Positions 42,743-52,907 are shown, numbered from the stretch's first letter. The stretch: 64,000 bases of DNA from Chitinophaga sp. SYP-B3965 (GCF_009647655.1 NZ_WJFD01000001.1:1240001-1304000), one strand, 5' to 3'. Translations and numbers: made by a program. The notes: a model not told the origin generated them from the letters alone.

Positions 42743-43486
42743 ATGGCATTATTTGAATCAAACAACCCTGTACTGGGAGAAAAAACATTTCAGGAAGCTT
42801 CGCGCACTGAATATAGTGAGGCTATGACCCTTGGCGGAACAACCCGCAAAATGGGATTCCTGCTTGCTTTAGTGTTGGCTGCTGCTGTTTATTCCTGGGG
42901 TAAATTTGCCAGCGGGTATAATATCATGCCTTTTGTATGGGGCGGTGCTATCGGCGGTTTTGTGATTGCGTTGATCATCTCTTTTAAAAAGGAGTGGGCC
43001 GGTTATCTGTCTCCCGCCTATGCTATTGCAGAAGGTTTATTCCTTGGCGCTATATCTGCTGTGTACGGCAGTATGTACGACGGTATTGTATTACAGGCAG
43101 TAGGTTTAACGATCGGTGTTTTTATTGCGATGCTCATTTTATACCAGGCTAAGATCATCCGCGCTACAGAGCGTTTTAAATCAGTTATGTACACCGCGGT
43201 TGCGGGGATCGCTATATTTTACCTGATCGCATTTGTTGTGCGCATGTTTGGTATTGATATTCCTTTCCTGCATGAAGGTAGTATGCTGGGTATTGGTTTT
43301 TCCATCGTAGTAACAGCTGTCGCAGCTTTGATGCTGATCATCAATTTCGATATGATCGAAAATGGTATTACACAAGGCGCGCCGAAGTACTTTGAGTGGT
43401 ATGCGGCTTTTGCCCTGATGGTTACGCTGGTTTGGCTGTACCTGGAAATACTGCGCCTGCTGTCTAAGCTGAGCAGTAATAAGTAA
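42743..43486 (+). CDS. Bax inhibitor-1/YccA family membrane protein
   Basis: From the ATG at 42743 (MALFESNNPVLGEKTF) the protein is 247 residues with seven membrane helices, matching bacterial BI-1 (YetJ/YccA) proteins. The family includes pH-sensitive calcium leak channels and inhibitors of the FtsH protease; its role here is unknown. The family TMBIM signature region lies in AYAIAEGLFLGAISAVY. A near -7 element (TATATTTA, 42714-42721) lies just upstream, so it may have its own promoter. A strong hairpin ends it. Confidence 0.92.
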   Translation: MALFESNNPVLGEKTFQEASRTEYSEAMTLGGTTRKMGFLLALVLAAAVYSWGKFASGYNIMPFVWGGAIGGFVIALIISFKKEWAGYLSPAYAIAEGLFLGAISAVYGSMYDGIVLQAVGLTIGVFIAMLILYQAKIIRATERFKSVMYTAVAGIAIFYLIAFVVRMFGIDIPFLHEGSMLGIGFSIVVTAVAALMLIINFDMIENGITQGAPKYFEWYAAFALMVTLVWLYLEILRLLSKLSSNK

Positions 43487-43506
43487 TTTGTTTCTTATAG
43501 AAATTT

Positions 43507-43544
43507 AAAAGCCGTCTCATACGTAGTGAGACGGCTTTTTTTAT
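43507..43544. terminator. Bidirectional terminator between BI-1 and a convergent gene
   Basis: AAAAGCCGTCTCA (43507-43519) and TGAGACGGCTTTT pair perfectly around TACGTAG, with T's on the plus strand and A's (T's on minus) on the other side, so it can stop both convergent transcripts. Confidence 0.92.
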
Positions 43545-44063
43545 TCATGCAGCGTAATATGCTGTTTGTGCTTCTTTACTCACATACCGTGAAATTACTT
43601 CCCAGGCTTCTCTGTTCCAGCGGAAATGAATATTTGTTTTAGAGATGAGCCTGTCGTGACGGCGTGGGAAATAAGAGAATTTGGTAGAAACGAAAATGTT
43701 GCGTGGCCAGCCGTTCCCGTTGAGCAGATCTGCATCTTCCGGGTATTCTCTGTATGCTTCTCCATTTTTGATGTAATAGACCCCGGTGGTTTGTATTTCT
43801 GCCCATGTAAAACGCAAGTTCCAGAAAGGGCTTTTGTAACCGATGCCGGTATCATCCAGCGTAACTAAGGTCATTTTGCCGATCAGCCAAATGCCTGTGA
43901 TGCCTAAAATACCAACTGATCCAATGATGGTAATGATGATGATGCCTTCTGAGATACCTATGATGAGAAATAAAAGTGCTAAAAGGAGATAAATTATGCG
44001 CAGGGCTTTCCCTAAAAAGGATTTGTTGCCTGTGACTTTAATGGTCCTGGTCGTCTTCACCAT
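43545..44063 (-). CDS. Membrane protein of unknown function (two TM helices, PH-like C-terminus)
   Basis: The 172-residue protein has two adjacent membrane helices (ALRIIYLLLALLFLIIGI and IIIITIIGSVGILGITG) after a short basic N-terminus. A soluble domain follows with MTLVTLDDTGIGYKSPFWNLRFTWAEIQ, reminiscent of bacterial PH-like domains. No enzyme motif is present. It converges on the BI-1 gene through a shared terminator and lies downstream of a separate small gene with its own terminator. Confidence 0.72.
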   Translation of the reverse strand: MVKTTRTIKVTGNKSFLGKALRIIYLLLALLFLIIGISEGIIIITIIGSVGILGITGIWLIGKMTLVTLDDTGIGYKSPFWNLRFTWAEIQTTGVYYIKNGEAYREYPEDADLLNGNGWPRNIFVSTKFSYFPRRHDRLISKTNIHFRWNREAWEVISRYVSKEAQTAYYAA

Positions 44064-44096
44064 GTCTATATTCCGTTTATTGCCTTAAGCCTGGCA

Positions 44097-44126
44097 TAAA
44101 AAAGGCGGTGCATTCGGATGCACCGC
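44097..44126 (-). terminator. Terminator of the 96-residue protein gene
   Basis: On the minus strand GCGGTGCAT-CCGA-ATGCACCGC forms a 9-bp perfect stem (44105-44126) followed by a T run (plus A's 44097-44103). Confidence 0.88.
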
Positions 44127-44175
44127 ATATCAGTAGGTAGTGTAATGTGTATTCGGTCAAGTAGGCCTAAAAAAA

Positions 44176-44466
44176 CTAGAACTGGTCGTCCTCACCACGC
44201 AGGGTGCATTCGATCCTGTGTTTCACCGGAGCACTGAAGCCTTCCAGCTCAATGTTAGGGTGTTCGTCTAAGCAAATACGGATTTTACCATTTTCGTTCA
44301 TTAAATGGTCGTGAATAGGTTCCAGAAGGGCAAAAAGCATACGCTTTCCACTTTCTGCAATTTGATTCATGATAGAATCTTCTAATTGAACGAATTCCCG
44401 GTTTTTGTAAGAATAGGATACTTGTACCATAAAGGTTTCTTTGGTTTTCATTAGGATCGATGCCAT
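44176..44466 (-). CDS. Small conserved hypothetical protein
   Basis: The 96-residue soluble protein (VQVSYSYKNREFVQLEDSIMNQIAE, then IRICLDEHPNIELEGFSAPVKHRIECTL) has no membrane or signal segment and no motif I recognise. Met codons at residues 6 and 13 are alternative starts. It has a strong terminator of its own, which supports it being a real gene. The 241 bp upstream, shared with the divergent peptidase gene, are AT-rich without a clear promoter. Confidence 0.65.
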   Translation of the reverse strand: MASILMKTKETFMVQVSYSYKNREFVQLEDSIMNQIAESGKRMLFALLEPIHDHLMNENGKIRICLDEHPNIELEGFSAPVKHRIECTLRGEDDQF

Positions 44467-44707
44467 AAAAATAACAAATATTTTAAATTGTCAAAAATTA
44501 TTATGGATAAATCTTGTAATTAACAAATCGCTATACTATCAATATTTATTGCTGATTCGCGGAAACGGGCTATTGTAGCTGCTTTCCCGTTAACAAATCA
44601 ATTTTTGAGCCATTTTGTTACCCCCTAATTACCATTCTTCATTTTCCTTCCCCCGGATTGGGCATTATTCACTTATTTTTATGCCCTTACAAATCTGGCC
44701 TGACATT

Positions 44708-46858
44708 ATGCAATTATTCCGAAATCTGCTACTACTCTGCCTTTGCGTATGCATGGGCCTCCCGGTATTGTCCCAGGACATCATATGGTCCGCTGATGGA
44801 AATGCCTATTATAGTGAAGAAGATGGGGCCATTGTGGCCTACCAGGTAAAAGACCAGCAGCGGAGCATTAAGGTGCCCGCCAAGGCAATTGCTGCTGCAG
44901 GTGCCATTTATAGCTTTTCTTTTACCCCGGATGAGCATAAAGTGCTGATATTCACTAATACCCGTCGCGTATGGCGTTATAATACAAGAGGTGATTATTG
45001 GTTGTATGACCTGGCTACCAGTCAGTTAAAGAAATTGGGGAAGTCCTTGCCGGAAGCAAGCCTCATGTTCACTAAGATCTCTCCTGATGGTAAAAAGGCA
45101 GCTTACGTAAGTGATCATAACCTTTATCTGGAAGACCTGGCCTCCGGGAAGATAGAACAGCTCACCAAAGATGGTACCCGCAGGTTGATCAATGGTACGT
45201 TCGACTGGGCTTATGAAGAAGAGTTTGGTTGTCGTGATGGTTTCAGATGGAGCCCTGATAGCCGCAGTATTGCTTACTGGCAGATAGATGCCCGCAAGAT
45301 CCCTGATTTTCTCCTGATCCGCAATACGGATTCGATCTATTCTTATACGGTTCCGGTGGAATATCCCAAAGCTGGTGTGAGTCCTTCTGCCTGTAAAGTA
45401 GGAGTGGTGAACCTGGCTACGAAGAAAACTACCTGGATGCAGGTGCCGGGGGATGCTCAGCAACATTATATTCCAAGGATGGAATGGTTGCCGGGTAAGA
45501 ACAGTTTGATGATCCAGCAGCTGAACCGCAAACAGAATGCTTCTAAACTGATGGTGTTAGATCCTGTTAGCGGAAAAGCACAAACGGTGTATTCAGAAAC
45601 AGATGATGCGTGGGTGGATGTGAAGTCTGCCTGGGATGATGGAGATATTACCGGATGGGATTGGATACAGGATGGAAAAGCATTTATCTGGGTGAGTGAG
45701 AAAGACGGATGGCGTCATCTTTATCGGATTGGTGCAGATGGTAAACAGGAGCAATTACTTACACCTGGCGATTATGATGTGATCAATATTAATAAGATCG
45801 ATGAAAAGAACAACGTAGTGTATTTCATTGCTTCTCCTGAGAATGCCACACAGCAATATCTTTATCGTATTCCGTTGAATGGTGGTAAAGCAGAACGTGT
45901 TACACCAGCTAATCAACCCGGTATTCACAAGTATAAGATCTCTTCCAATGGATTGTTTGCGTTGCATAGTTTTGAGAATCACCAACTCAGACCACAAAGT
46001 GAACGCATCAGTTTACCTGACCATAAGAGCCTGAATGGTAAAGGGTTTGGAGATGTTGTCACTAAAAGAAGTAACGTAACATTTTTTAAAATAACTACGG
46101 AAGATGGTGTTACAATGGATGGCTGGATGACCAAACCATCTAACTTCGACTCTACTAAAAAATATCCTGTTGTATTTTATGTGTATGGTGAACCAGCGTC
46201 CTGTACGGTGCAGGATGGTTTTGGCAACTCACAGAATTTCCTTTACGCAGGTAATATGAATGAAGATGGTTACATCTATATTTCACTGGATAATCGTGGA
46301 ACGCCTGCTCCTAAAGGACGTACATGGCGGAAGAGTATCTATCGCAAAATAGGTGTGCTGAATGCAAGGGATCAGGCAATGGGTGCCAAAGAGATCTTGA
46401 AATGGCCTTTTGTGGATGCCAACCGGATTGCGGTATGGGGTTGGAGCGGTGGAGGTTCTATGACGCTTAATCTGCTTTTCCAATATCCTGAGATCTATAA
46501 AACAGGGATTGCAGTGGCTGCGGTAGCGAATCAACTTACATACGATAACATTTACCAGGAACGTTTCATGGGTTTACCGTCTGAGAATATGATGGACTTT
46601 ATAAACGGTTCTCCCATTACTTATGCAAAGAACCTGAAAGGAGAATTATTATATATTCACGGTACGGGTGATGATAACGTTCATTATCAGAATGCTGAGA
46701 TGCTGGTGAATGAACTGATCAAATATAAAAAGCTCTTCCAGTTCATGCCTTATCCTAACAGAACACATGGTATTTCTGAAGGACCTGGTACATACGAACA
46801 TTTGTCTGCCTTGTACACAAAGTTCTTACGAGAACATTGTGCGCCTGGTGCGAAATAA
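44708..46858 (+). CDS. Dipeptidyl peptidase IV-type S9 serine peptidase, secreted
   Basis: From the ATG at 44708 the protein is 716 residues with a signal peptide (LLLLCLCVCMGLPVLSQ); the longer frame adds 31 unlikely residues. The DPPIV N-terminal beta-propeller includes NGTFDWAYEEEF with the Glu pair that binds the substrate N-terminus. The C-terminal hydrolase has WGWSGGGSM (Ser ~578), GTGDDNVHYQN (Asp ~655) and NRTHGIS (His ~685). It releases N-terminal dipeptides, favouring Pro or Ala at position 2, probably in the periplasm for peptide use. It is monocistronic with a strong terminator. Confidence 0.94.
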   Translation: MQLFRNLLLLCLCVCMGLPVLSQDIIWSADGNAYYSEEDGAIVAYQVKDQQRSIKVPAKAIAAAGAIYSFSFTPDEHKVLIFTNTRRVWRYNTRGDYWLYDLATSQLKKLGKSLPEASLMFTKISPDGKKAAYVSDHNLYLEDLASGKIEQLTKDGTRRLINGTFDWAYEEEFGCRDGFRWSPDSRSIAYWQIDARKIPDFLLIRNTDSIYSYTVPVEYPKAGVSPSACKVGVVNLATKKTTWMQVPGDAQQHYIPRMEWLPGKNSLMIQQLNRKQNASKLMVLDPVSGKAQTVYSETDDAWVDVKSAWDDGDITGWDWIQDGKAFIWVSEKDGWRHLYRIGADGKQEQLLTPGDYDVININKIDEKNNVVYFIASPENATQQYLYRIPLNGGKAERVTPANQPGIHKYKISSNGLFALHSFENHQLRPQSERISLPDHKSLNGKGFGDVVTKRSNVTFFKITTEDGVTMDGWMTKPSNFDSTKKYPVVFYVYGEPASCTVQDGFGNSQNFLYAGNMNEDGYIYISLDNRGTPAPKGRTWRKSIYRKIGVLNARDQAMGAKEILKWPFVDANRIAVWGWSGGGSMTLNLLFQYPEIYKTGIAVAAVANQLTYDNIYQERFMGLPSENMMDFINGSPITYAKNLKGELLYIHGTGDDNVHYQNAEMLVNELIKYKKLFQFMPYPNRTHGISEGPGTYEHLSALYTKFLREHCAPGAK

Positions 46859-46867
46859 CATGTTTTA

Positions 46868-46900
46868 AACGGACGGTCTTTGGGCCGTCCGTTCTTTTTT
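46868..46900 (+). terminator. Terminator of the S9 peptidase gene
   Basis: AACGGACGG (46868-46876), TCTTTGGG loop, CCGTCCGTT (46885-46893), then CTTTTTT. Confidence 0.9.
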
Positions 46901-46974
46901 ATGACAACGCGGATAGATTGCGTACTCCCTGAATACCTTAGCACTGTTATTGTTAACTCAAAAAATATAAAACG

Positions 46975-48315
46975 ATGAAATCTATCCGTTTAACCCTGAT
47001 CGGGTGCCTGCTGCTTATTATAGTGAGCATGGTAACCTGCAAGAAACAAGATGTACCCGCACCCATTCTTATTGAAAAGAAAGCCGTAGTGCAAGAACTA
47101 TCAACTACAACAGGAGAGACGGCTGTGCCTGCTTCCTGGTATCAGCTGGAGTTGAAGCTGATCAAAGAAACAAGTGGATTTGCGCCTCCAGTGGCAGCAC
47201 GTGCTATTGCTTATACTGGTATTGCATTACATGAAGCGGTTGCCACCGGTAATTCTTTAAGCGGCCAGCTGAACGGGCTGCGTAATGTTCCTAAACCAGA
47301 CAGATGGAAACGTTACAATTGGGCTATTGCTGCTAACAGTGCGATGGCACAGATCATCAGGAGTTTATTTCCGAATGCGAGTGTAATCAATCAGCAACTG
47401 ATCACACAACTGGAAAGTGATAACCTGCAATTGTATGCGGATACCTGTCATCCTGATGTAGTGAACCGTTCCGTTTCTTTTGGCCGGCAGATTGCTACGG
47501 CTATTCATCAATGGTCTGTTACGGATGGTGGGAAGGATGGTTACTTAAATAACTTTCCAACGGATTATGTTCCTCCTGTTGGAGCTGGTTTGTGGGTGCC
47601 TACGCCTCCTGCATTTCAACGTGCCATGTTACCTTACTGGGGTAGTAACCGTGCGATCGTTAAACCAGCTGTGCCGGATGTTCCAAATATTCCGCCACCT
47701 GTATTTTCAACGGCTACCTCTTCTGCATTCTACCAGGCTTCGTTAGTAGTTTATCTGAAAGGAACTACACAAACGCCGGAAGAAAACCTGATTGCCAGGT
47801 ATTGGGCAGATGGTGGTGGAACTTTTACGCCACCGGGACATCTGATTGCGATTGCTGTGCAACTGGCTTCCGAAGAGCATTTAAGTCTAACTTCCGCTGC
47901 TAAATTGTTTGCACAGGTGGGTATTAGTTTGAATGATGCGGGTATCCTTTGCTGGAAATACAAGTACCGTTATAACGTGCTCCGGCCTGTTACTTATATC
48001 CGTTCTTATATTGACAGTAGCTGGACGCCAACGATCGGCACACCTCCATTTCCTGCTTATACTTCAGGCCATGCTACATTTACAGCAGCAGTGGGTGGTG
48101 TTTTGAAGGCCCGGTTTGGCAACAATTTCTCTTTCACGGATCAGCAGAAAGTAGCGGAAGGTTTTGCGCCCCGTTCCTTTAATAACTTTACCAGCATGAT
48201 CAATGAAGCGGCTATTTCCAGGATCTATGGCGGTATCCATTATGAATTTGATAGTGAGATAGGCAAACAGACGGGCGGAGATATAACCAGGCGGGTGTTG
48301 GCTTTACGATACTAA
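46975..48315 (+). CDS. Vanadium-dependent haloperoxidase/PAP2-family lipoprotein
   Basis: The 446-residue protein has a hydrophobic signal ending near VSMVTCKK, a plausible lipobox. The three phosphate/vanadate-binding motifs are present: KYRYNVLRP (~328-336), FPAYTSGHATFTAA (~358-371) and SRIYGGIHYEFD (~413-424). These bind vanadate in haloperoxidases or the phosphate of lipid phosphatases; the two activities cannot be separated by motif alone. Bacteroidota homologues are mostly annotated as vanadium haloperoxidases. It acts outside the cytoplasm and is a single gene with its own terminator. Confidence 0.88.
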   Translation: MKSIRLTLIGCLLLIIVSMVTCKKQDVPAPILIEKKAVVQELSTTTGETAVPASWYQLELKLIKETSGFAPPVAARAIAYTGIALHEAVATGNSLSGQLNGLRNVPKPDRWKRYNWAIAANSAMAQIIRSLFPNASVINQQLITQLESDNLQLYADTCHPDVVNRSVSFGRQIATAIHQWSVTDGGKDGYLNNFPTDYVPPVGAGLWVPTPPAFQRAMLPYWGSNRAIVKPAVPDVPNIPPPVFSTATSSAFYQASLVVYLKGTTQTPEENLIARYWADGGGTFTPPGHLIAIAVQLASEEHLSLTSAAKLFAQVGISLNDAGILCWKYKYRYNVLRPVTYIRSYIDSSWTPTIGTPPFPAYTSGHATFTAAVGGVLKARFGNNFSFTDQQKVAEGFAPRSFNNFTSMINEAAISRIYGGIHYEFDSEIGKQTGGDITRRVLALRY

Positions 48316-48320
48316 GCGAG

Positions 48321-48358
48321 CCGGGGTTGTAAAAGTAATTCAACCCCGGTTTTTCTTT
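48321..48358 (+). terminator. Terminator of the haloperoxidase/PAP2 gene
   Basis: CCGGGGTTG (48321-48329), 11-nt loop, CAACCCCGG (48341-48349), then TTTTTCTTTC. Confidence 0.92.
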
Positions 48359-48399
48359 CTCGTTTATAACCTTTTACTTTGCTGCTTTAATTCCGAGTA

Positions 48400-48792
48400 A
48401 TGACCAAAAGCAGTATCATCGGCATCATCGCCTGCGTTATAGTTATCATCAGTGCATTCCTTCCCTGGATCAGTATCCAGGTGGATGGCCAGACACTCTT
48501 GTTCACTGGCCTGAATACCAAAGGCTCCAGTTTTGGAGAACCGGGCAAACTGGGGATCCTGATGGCTGCGATAGTGGGGGTATTGTTCCTGTTCAACAAA
48601 GAATGGTCTCCCCGGGTTAATTTATTCACCAGTGCTTTTCTTGCGGCCTGGTATTTCCGGAACATGCTGATCTTTTCCCGTTGCGAAATGGGGATCTGCC
48701 CGGAACAGAAAATAGGCTTGTTCCTCTCCCTGGGAGCAGCTATTGTAGCATTTGTATGTGTATTGTTACATCGCCGGAGGCTTGTTAAATAG
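48400..48792 (+). CDS. Small four-helix membrane protein, unknown function
   Basis: The 130-residue protein has about four membrane helices: IIGIIACVIVIISAFLPW, LGILMAAIVGVLFLF, a middle helix around FTSAFLAAWYF, and LFLSLGAAIVAFVCVLL, ending in a basic RHRRRLVK-type tail. The pattern resembles small bacterial membrane proteins with an ISAFLPWIS first helix. No function is assigned. Its stop overlaps the convergent VIT1-like gene end by 8 bp. A larger minus frame through it (48387-49097) is its antisense. Confidence 0.72.
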   Translation: MTKSSIIGIIACVIVIISAFLPWISIQVDGQTLLFTGLNTKGSSFGEPGKLGILMAAIVGVLFLFNKEWSPRVNLFTSAFLAAWYFRNMLIFSRCEMGICPEQKIGLFLSLGAAIVAFVCVLLHRRRLVK

Positions 48793-49429
48793 CGATGGCA
48801 ATCAGGTAAGAGGCTAAGATCACTAATCCGCCGGTCATTATGTAGCGCAAAGCCATACGGGTAACGTGCTGGCCTGTGATGCGGGATTTTACATATGCAA
48901 AGAACAGGAGTGCAAAGATGCTGAGACTGAGGCTTACTTCGGATGCCGTTGTGAAATTCTCCTGTACTAAATAAGGAACAAAAGCGATCAGGCCACCCAG
49001 CAAAAAGAAAAGACCCGTAGCCAAAGTACTTCTCAGGGCATGGGCCAAACCAAATTTCTGTAATTGTACATTTTCTTCTTCCAGCGTAGTTTCCCATTGC
49101 TGCTGGTCTTTCTTCATTTCATCTGCAATATGTTCAATGGTGCCCTGGGAGATATCCAGTTTTTGCAGGCGTTGTTTTTCTTCTTTGGACATTAATCCTT
49201 CATCATCATGTTCGTCACCACGGTTGGCGCGGAAAACGGCTATCATCATCAGTAAGGTGGCGATGCCGAGGATGAGTAAATGTATAGTGTAAAAAGCCTG
49301 TACGGTGAGGCTTTTGGCATGAAGGATCTGCGTGGTGAATAATAATAACAACAAGCCGTCAGGAAATCCGATCAGCAGATCAGTTCTCCAGCCGGAGCTT
49401 CGTATGGCTGCTTTGTTGCGTGTGTCCAT
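48785..49429 (-). CDS. VIT1/CCC1-family transporter-like membrane protein
   Basis: The 214-residue protein has five membrane helices in a VIT1/CCC1-like layout: RTDLLIGFPDGLLLLLFTTQ, a second pair, a long charged cytoplasmic segment (KEEKQRLQKLDISQGTIEHIADEMKK), and three C-terminal helices. VIT/CCC1 proteins move Fe(II) or Mn(II); the cytoplasmic segment corresponds to the metal-binding loop of that family. Its ATG overlaps the rocD stop (TAATG), so it is translationally coupled to rocD. Confidence 0.78.
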   Translation of the reverse strand: MDTRNKAAIRSSGWRTDLLIGFPDGLLLLLFTTQILHAKSLTVQAFYTIHLLILGIATLLMMIAVFRANRGDEHDDEGLMSKEEKQRLQKLDISQGTIEHIADEMKKDQQQWETTLEEENVQLQKFGLAHALRSTLATGLFFLLGGLIAFVPYLVQENFTTASEVSLSLSIFALLFFAYVKSRITGQHVTRMALRYIMTGGLVILASYLIAIAI

Positions 49430-50664
49430 TAGCTTAATGTTTCCAGGCTCTTTTTAATGATGCTCACACAATCGTTGATCTGTGAAGCATTGATCACAAG
49501 GGGAGGAGCGAAACGGATCTTATCCCCATGTGTGGGCTTGGCCAGCAGCCCGTTTTCTTTCAGTGCCAGGCATAATTCCCATGCGGCATCTTCATGCGGA
49601 TGATCTATTACGATAGCGTTGAGGAGGCCTTTTCCTCTTACCAGATTGATGAACGGAGACTGAATATCTTCAATACCTTTTCTTAATAACTCACCCATCT
49701 TCACAGCGTTCTCTGCCATTTTTTCTGTGCGTAATATTTCCAGTGCGGCCATGGCTACTTTACAGGCTAAAGGATTTCCTCCGTAAGTGGAACCGTGTTC
49801 TCCTGGTTTGATGGTGAGCATGATCTCATCATCTGCGAGTACTGCGGATACAGGTAACATTCCTCCTGAAAGGGCTTTACCGAGTATCAATATATCAGGG
49901 CGCACATTTTCATGATCGCAGGCCAGCATTAAACCGGTACGGGCTAATCCTGTCTGAATTTCATCTGCTATAAATAATACGTTGGCATCTGCGCAATATT
50001 GCCGTGCGTTGGATAAATATCCTTCGTCCGGTACTTTCACACCTGCTTCCCCCTGGATGGGTTCTACCATAAAACCTGCTACGTTAGGATCTTGCAGGGC
50101 TTTTTCCAAAGCGGGCAGGTTGTTGAAAGGGATCACTTCGTAACCGGGCATATAAGGACCGAAGTTCTTACGTGCTACGGGATCAGTGCTGAAAGACACC
50201 ACATTCAATGTGCGGCCATGAAAATTATCTGAGCAAACGATGATCTTTGCTTTGTTCTCCGGAATACCTTTTACCATGTAGGCCCATTTGCGGCAAAGCT
50301 TCAGGGCTGTTTCCACTGCTTCCACACCGGTATTCATGGGTAATACTTTATCGTACCCAAAATAACGCGTAATATATTGTGTGTATTCTGCCAGCAGATC
50401 ACTGTAAAAAGCACGGGAAGTGAGGGTGAGTTTGGAAGCTTGTTCCACCAATGCCGCTACGATCTTCGGGTGGCAATGACCCTGGTTTACGGCAGAATAT
50501 CCAGATAAGAAATCGTAATAACGTTTACCATCCACATCCCAAACAAAAACACCTTCACCACGGGTAAGCACTACCGGTAAAGGATGGTAATTGTGCGCTC
50601 CGTATTGTTCTTCAAGTCCGAGGAAATGTTGCGTCTTTTCGCTGATCGTATAATTGGGTACCAT
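49429..50664 (-). CDS. rocD: Ornithine--oxo-acid transaminase
   Basis: A 411-residue class III PLP aminotransferase converting ornithine plus 2-oxoglutarate to glutamate-5-semialdehyde and glutamate. The N-terminal [15 protein letters not shown] and [17 protein letters not shown] are specific for ornithine aminotransferase. [14 protein letters not shown] holds the PLP Asp and [15 protein letters not shown] the Schiff-base Lys. I choose the ATG at 50664 over a TTG at 50682. It lies between a small acyl-CoA-binding-protein gene (18 bp) and the VIT1-like gene (1-bp overlap). Confidence 0.96.
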   Translation of the reverse strand: MVPNYTISEKTQHFLGLEEQYGAHNYHPLPVVLTRGEGVFVWDVDGKRYYDFLSGYSAVNQGHCHPKIVAALVEQASKLTLTSRAFYSDLLAEYTQYITRYFGYDKVLPMNTGVEAVETALKLCRKWAYMVKGIPENKAKIIVCSDNFHGRTLNVVSFSTDPVARKNFGPYMPGYEVIPFNNLPALEKALQDPNVAGFMVEPIQGEAGVKVPDEGYLSNARQYCADANVLFIADEIQTGLARTGLMLACDHENVRPDILILGKALSGGMLPVSAVLADDEIMLTIKPGEHGSTYGGNPLACKVAMAALEILRTEKMAENAVKMGELLRKGIEDIQSPFINLVRGKGLLNAIVIDHPHEDAAWELCLALKENGLLAKPTHGDKIRFAPPLVINASQINDCVSIIKKSLETLS

Positions 50665-50682
50665 ATGCCCAAAGTTACTCAA

Positions 50683-50946
50683 TTAACTTTTGCCTTTCAA
50701 CTTATTCACGAGGTCGATGTATAGCTGCATGGCTTCTTCCTTTGTTTTTCCCTTGAGGTTGGTCCATGCATCAAATTTGGCTTTTCCTACAAAATCGAAC
50801 ATATTGGCGGGAGGCTCTATATTAATATCCCCTTCGGTGGATTGTTTGTAGAGAGAATACAATTGGAGGAGGATGTCGTTATCCGGTTTGGTGTCCAGTG
50901 TTTTACTTGTTGTTACGGCCTCTTCGAATAATTGTTGCAGTGCCAT
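50683..50946 (-). CDS. Acyl-CoA-binding protein
   Basis: The 87-residue four-helix protein shows the ACBP core: LLQLYSLYKQSTEGDIN, then FDFVGKAKFDAWTNLKGKTKEEAMQLYIDLV, with the conserved Tyr, Lys and Trp residues that contact the acyl-CoA. It binds and buffers long-chain acyl-CoA. I use the ATG at 50946; the longer frame to 51003 adds 19 residues. ACBPs are widespread in eukaryotes and patchy in bacteria, with Bacteroidota among the carriers. It precedes rocD on the same strand. Confidence 0.9.
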   Translation of the reverse strand: MALQQLFEEAVTTSKTLDTKPDNDILLQLYSLYKQSTEGDINIEPPANMFDFVGKAKFDAWTNLKGKTKEEAMQLYIDLVNKLKGKS

Positions 50947-51023
50947 GGTGTATTTTTGCGTTAAATGTAAAGAAATAGAAGCAATAAGAGGGTAACCACA
51001 CATGAAAGAAGTCTAAAATTTAA

Positions 51024-51031
51024 TACCTTTG
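51024..51031 (+). promoter_or_regulatory. Candidate -7 element of lepA
   Basis: TACCTTTG, followed by CA as in the rpmI promoter, lies 82 nt before the lepA start. The leader contains ACGAATTA / TAATTCGT inverted repeats. A good -33 box is not seen. Confidence 0.45.
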
Positions 51032-51113
51032 CAGCTTATCACAGTTGCGAATTGTCAATTACGAATTAAAGATTGATACAATTTGAGCCTAATTCGTGAT
51101 TGATTTTAATTAT

Positions 51114-52907
51114 ATGAAGAATATTCGGAATTTTTGCATCATTGCACATATTGACCACGGTAAGAGCACGCTGGCGGACCGTTTATTACAGTTTACCGAT
51201 ACTATTTCTGAACGCGATATGCAGGCGCAGGTATTGGATGATATGGACCTCGAAAGAGAGAAGGGTATCACCATCAAGAGCCATGCTATTCAAATGAAGT
51301 ACACCGCCAAAAATGGCGAAGAGATCATATTTAACCTGATCGATACCCCTGGCCACGTGGATTTTTCCTACGAGGTATCCCGCGCTTTGGCTGCCTGTGA
51401 AGGTGCGCTGTTGCTGGTAGATGCTGCCCAGGGGATCCAGGCACAAACTATTTCCAATCTTTATTTAGCTCTCGAAAACGATCTGGAGATCATTCCGGTG
51501 ATCAACAAGATCGATATGGAAGGTGCTATGATCGAGGAAGTAAAAGACCAGATCATTGAACTGATCGGGGTGAAACCTGAAGATATCCTGCTGGCTTCCG
51601 GTAAGTCCGGCATTGGTATTGAAGAGATCCTTGAGGCAATTGTTACGCGTATTCCTGCTCCGAAAGGAGATATTGAAGCGCCATTACAGGCACTTATATT
51701 TGACAGTGTATTTAATTCCTTCCGTGGTATCATTGCGTATTTCCGCATTTTCAACGGTACTATCCGTAAAGGAGATAAGATCCGGTTCGTGAACACGGGC
51801 ATGGAATATGAAGCGGCAGAAGTTGGTATCCTTGGGATGGGCCTCATTCCTAAAGACAAAGTGATGTGCGGGGATGTGGGTTATATCATCACAGGTATTA
51901 AAAATGCCAAAGAGGTGAAAGTGGGTGATACCATTACCCTGGCCAACAATCCTTCAGAAACTGCGATTGATGGTTTTGAAGAGGTGAAGCCGATGGTATT
52001 TGCTGGTATCTTCCCTGTGGTAACAGAAGATTTCGAGGAGTTGCGGGATTGTATGGACAAACTGCAACTGAACGATGCCTCACTGACCTATGAACTGGAA
52101 ACTTCCCAGGCACTTGGTTTTGGATTCCGTTGCGGATTCCTGGGCATGCTGCACATGGAGATCATCCAGGAACGTTTAGAAAGAGAGTTCAATCAAACCG
52201 TTATTACAACGGTTCCCAACGTGGGCTTCATTGCACACGATACAAAGGAAAAGGTGATCATTGTGAACAACCCTTCCGAAATGCCGGACCCCACTAAGCT
52301 GGAACGCATTGAAGAACCGTTCATCCGTGCTCAGATCATCACCAAACCGGATTACATTGGTAATATCATGACGCTTTGCCTGGGTAAAAGAGGGATCCTG
52401 CTCAACCAGAGTTATCTCACTACCACCCGCGTAGAGCTGATATTTGAATTACCGCTTACAGAGATCGTTTTCGACTTCTACGATAAGCTGAAAAGTCAGA
52501 CCCGTGGTTATGCTTCTTTCGATTATAACCCGATCGGCTTCCGTGACAGTGATATCGTTAAAATGGATATCCTCCTGAACGGTGAGAAAGTGGATGCTCT
52601 CAGCGCCCTGATCCACCGTAACCGTGCACATGATTTCGGCCGCAAACTTTGCGAAAAGCTGAAGGAACTGTTGCCACGCCAGCAATTTATGATTGCCATC
52701 CAGGCTGCTATCGGTGCTAAGATCGTGGCCCGTGAAACCATCAGCGCCATGCGGAAAGACGTAACTGCCAAATGTTATGGTGGTGATATCTCCCGTAAGC
52801 GTAAACTGCTCGAAAAGCAGAAAGAAGGTAAAAAACGGATGCGCCAGATCGGTAACGTAGAGGTTCCGCAGGAAGCTTTCCTCGCTGTGCTTAGATTAGA
52901 TGACTAA
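51114..52907 (+). CDS. lepA: Elongation factor 4 (translational GTPase)
   Basis: From the ATG at 51114 ([16 protein letters not shown]) the protein is 597 residues, the family standard. G motifs are AHIDHGKST (G1), DTPGH (G3) and NKID (G4). Switch-region sequence [15 protein letters not shown] and the C-terminal LepA domain ([21 protein letters not shown]) are present. It binds stalled or mis-translocated ribosomes and aids 30S biogenesis. The leader contains an ATTACGAATTA element also found at 58.3 kb. Confidence 0.97.
   Translation: MKNIRNFCIIAHIDHGKSTLADRLLQFTDTISERDMQAQVLDDMDLEREKGITIKSHAIQMKYTAKNGEEIIFNLIDTPGHVDFSYEVSRALAACEGALLLVDAAQGIQAQTISNLYLALENDLEIIPVINKIDMEGAMIEEVKDQIIELIGVKPEDILLASGKSGIGIEEILEAIVTRIPAPKGDIEAPLQALIFDSVFNSFRGIIAYFRIFNGTIRKGDKIRFVNTGMEYEAAEVGILGMGLIPKDKVMCGDVGYIITGIKNAKEVKVGDTITLANNPSETAIDGFEEVKPMVFAGIFPVVTEDFEELRDCMDKLQLNDASLTYELETSQALGFGFRCGFLGMLHMEIIQERLEREFNQTVITTVPNVGFIAHDTKEKVIIVNNPSEMPDPTKLERIEEPFIRAQIITKPDYIGNIMTLCLGKRGILLNQSYLTTTRVELIFELPLTEIVFDFYDKLKSQTRGYASFDYNPIGFRDSDIVKMDILLNGEKVDALSALIHRNRAHDFGRKLCEKLKELLPRQQFMIAIQAAIGAKIVARETISAMRKDVTAKCYGGDISRKRKLLEKQKEGKKRMRQIGNVEVPQEAFLAVLRLDD

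Noticed and set aside
48387..49097. 236-codon minus-strand frame
   Set aside because: Overlaps two genes with clear membrane topology and has Cys/Pro-rich low-quality composition; treated as antisense.
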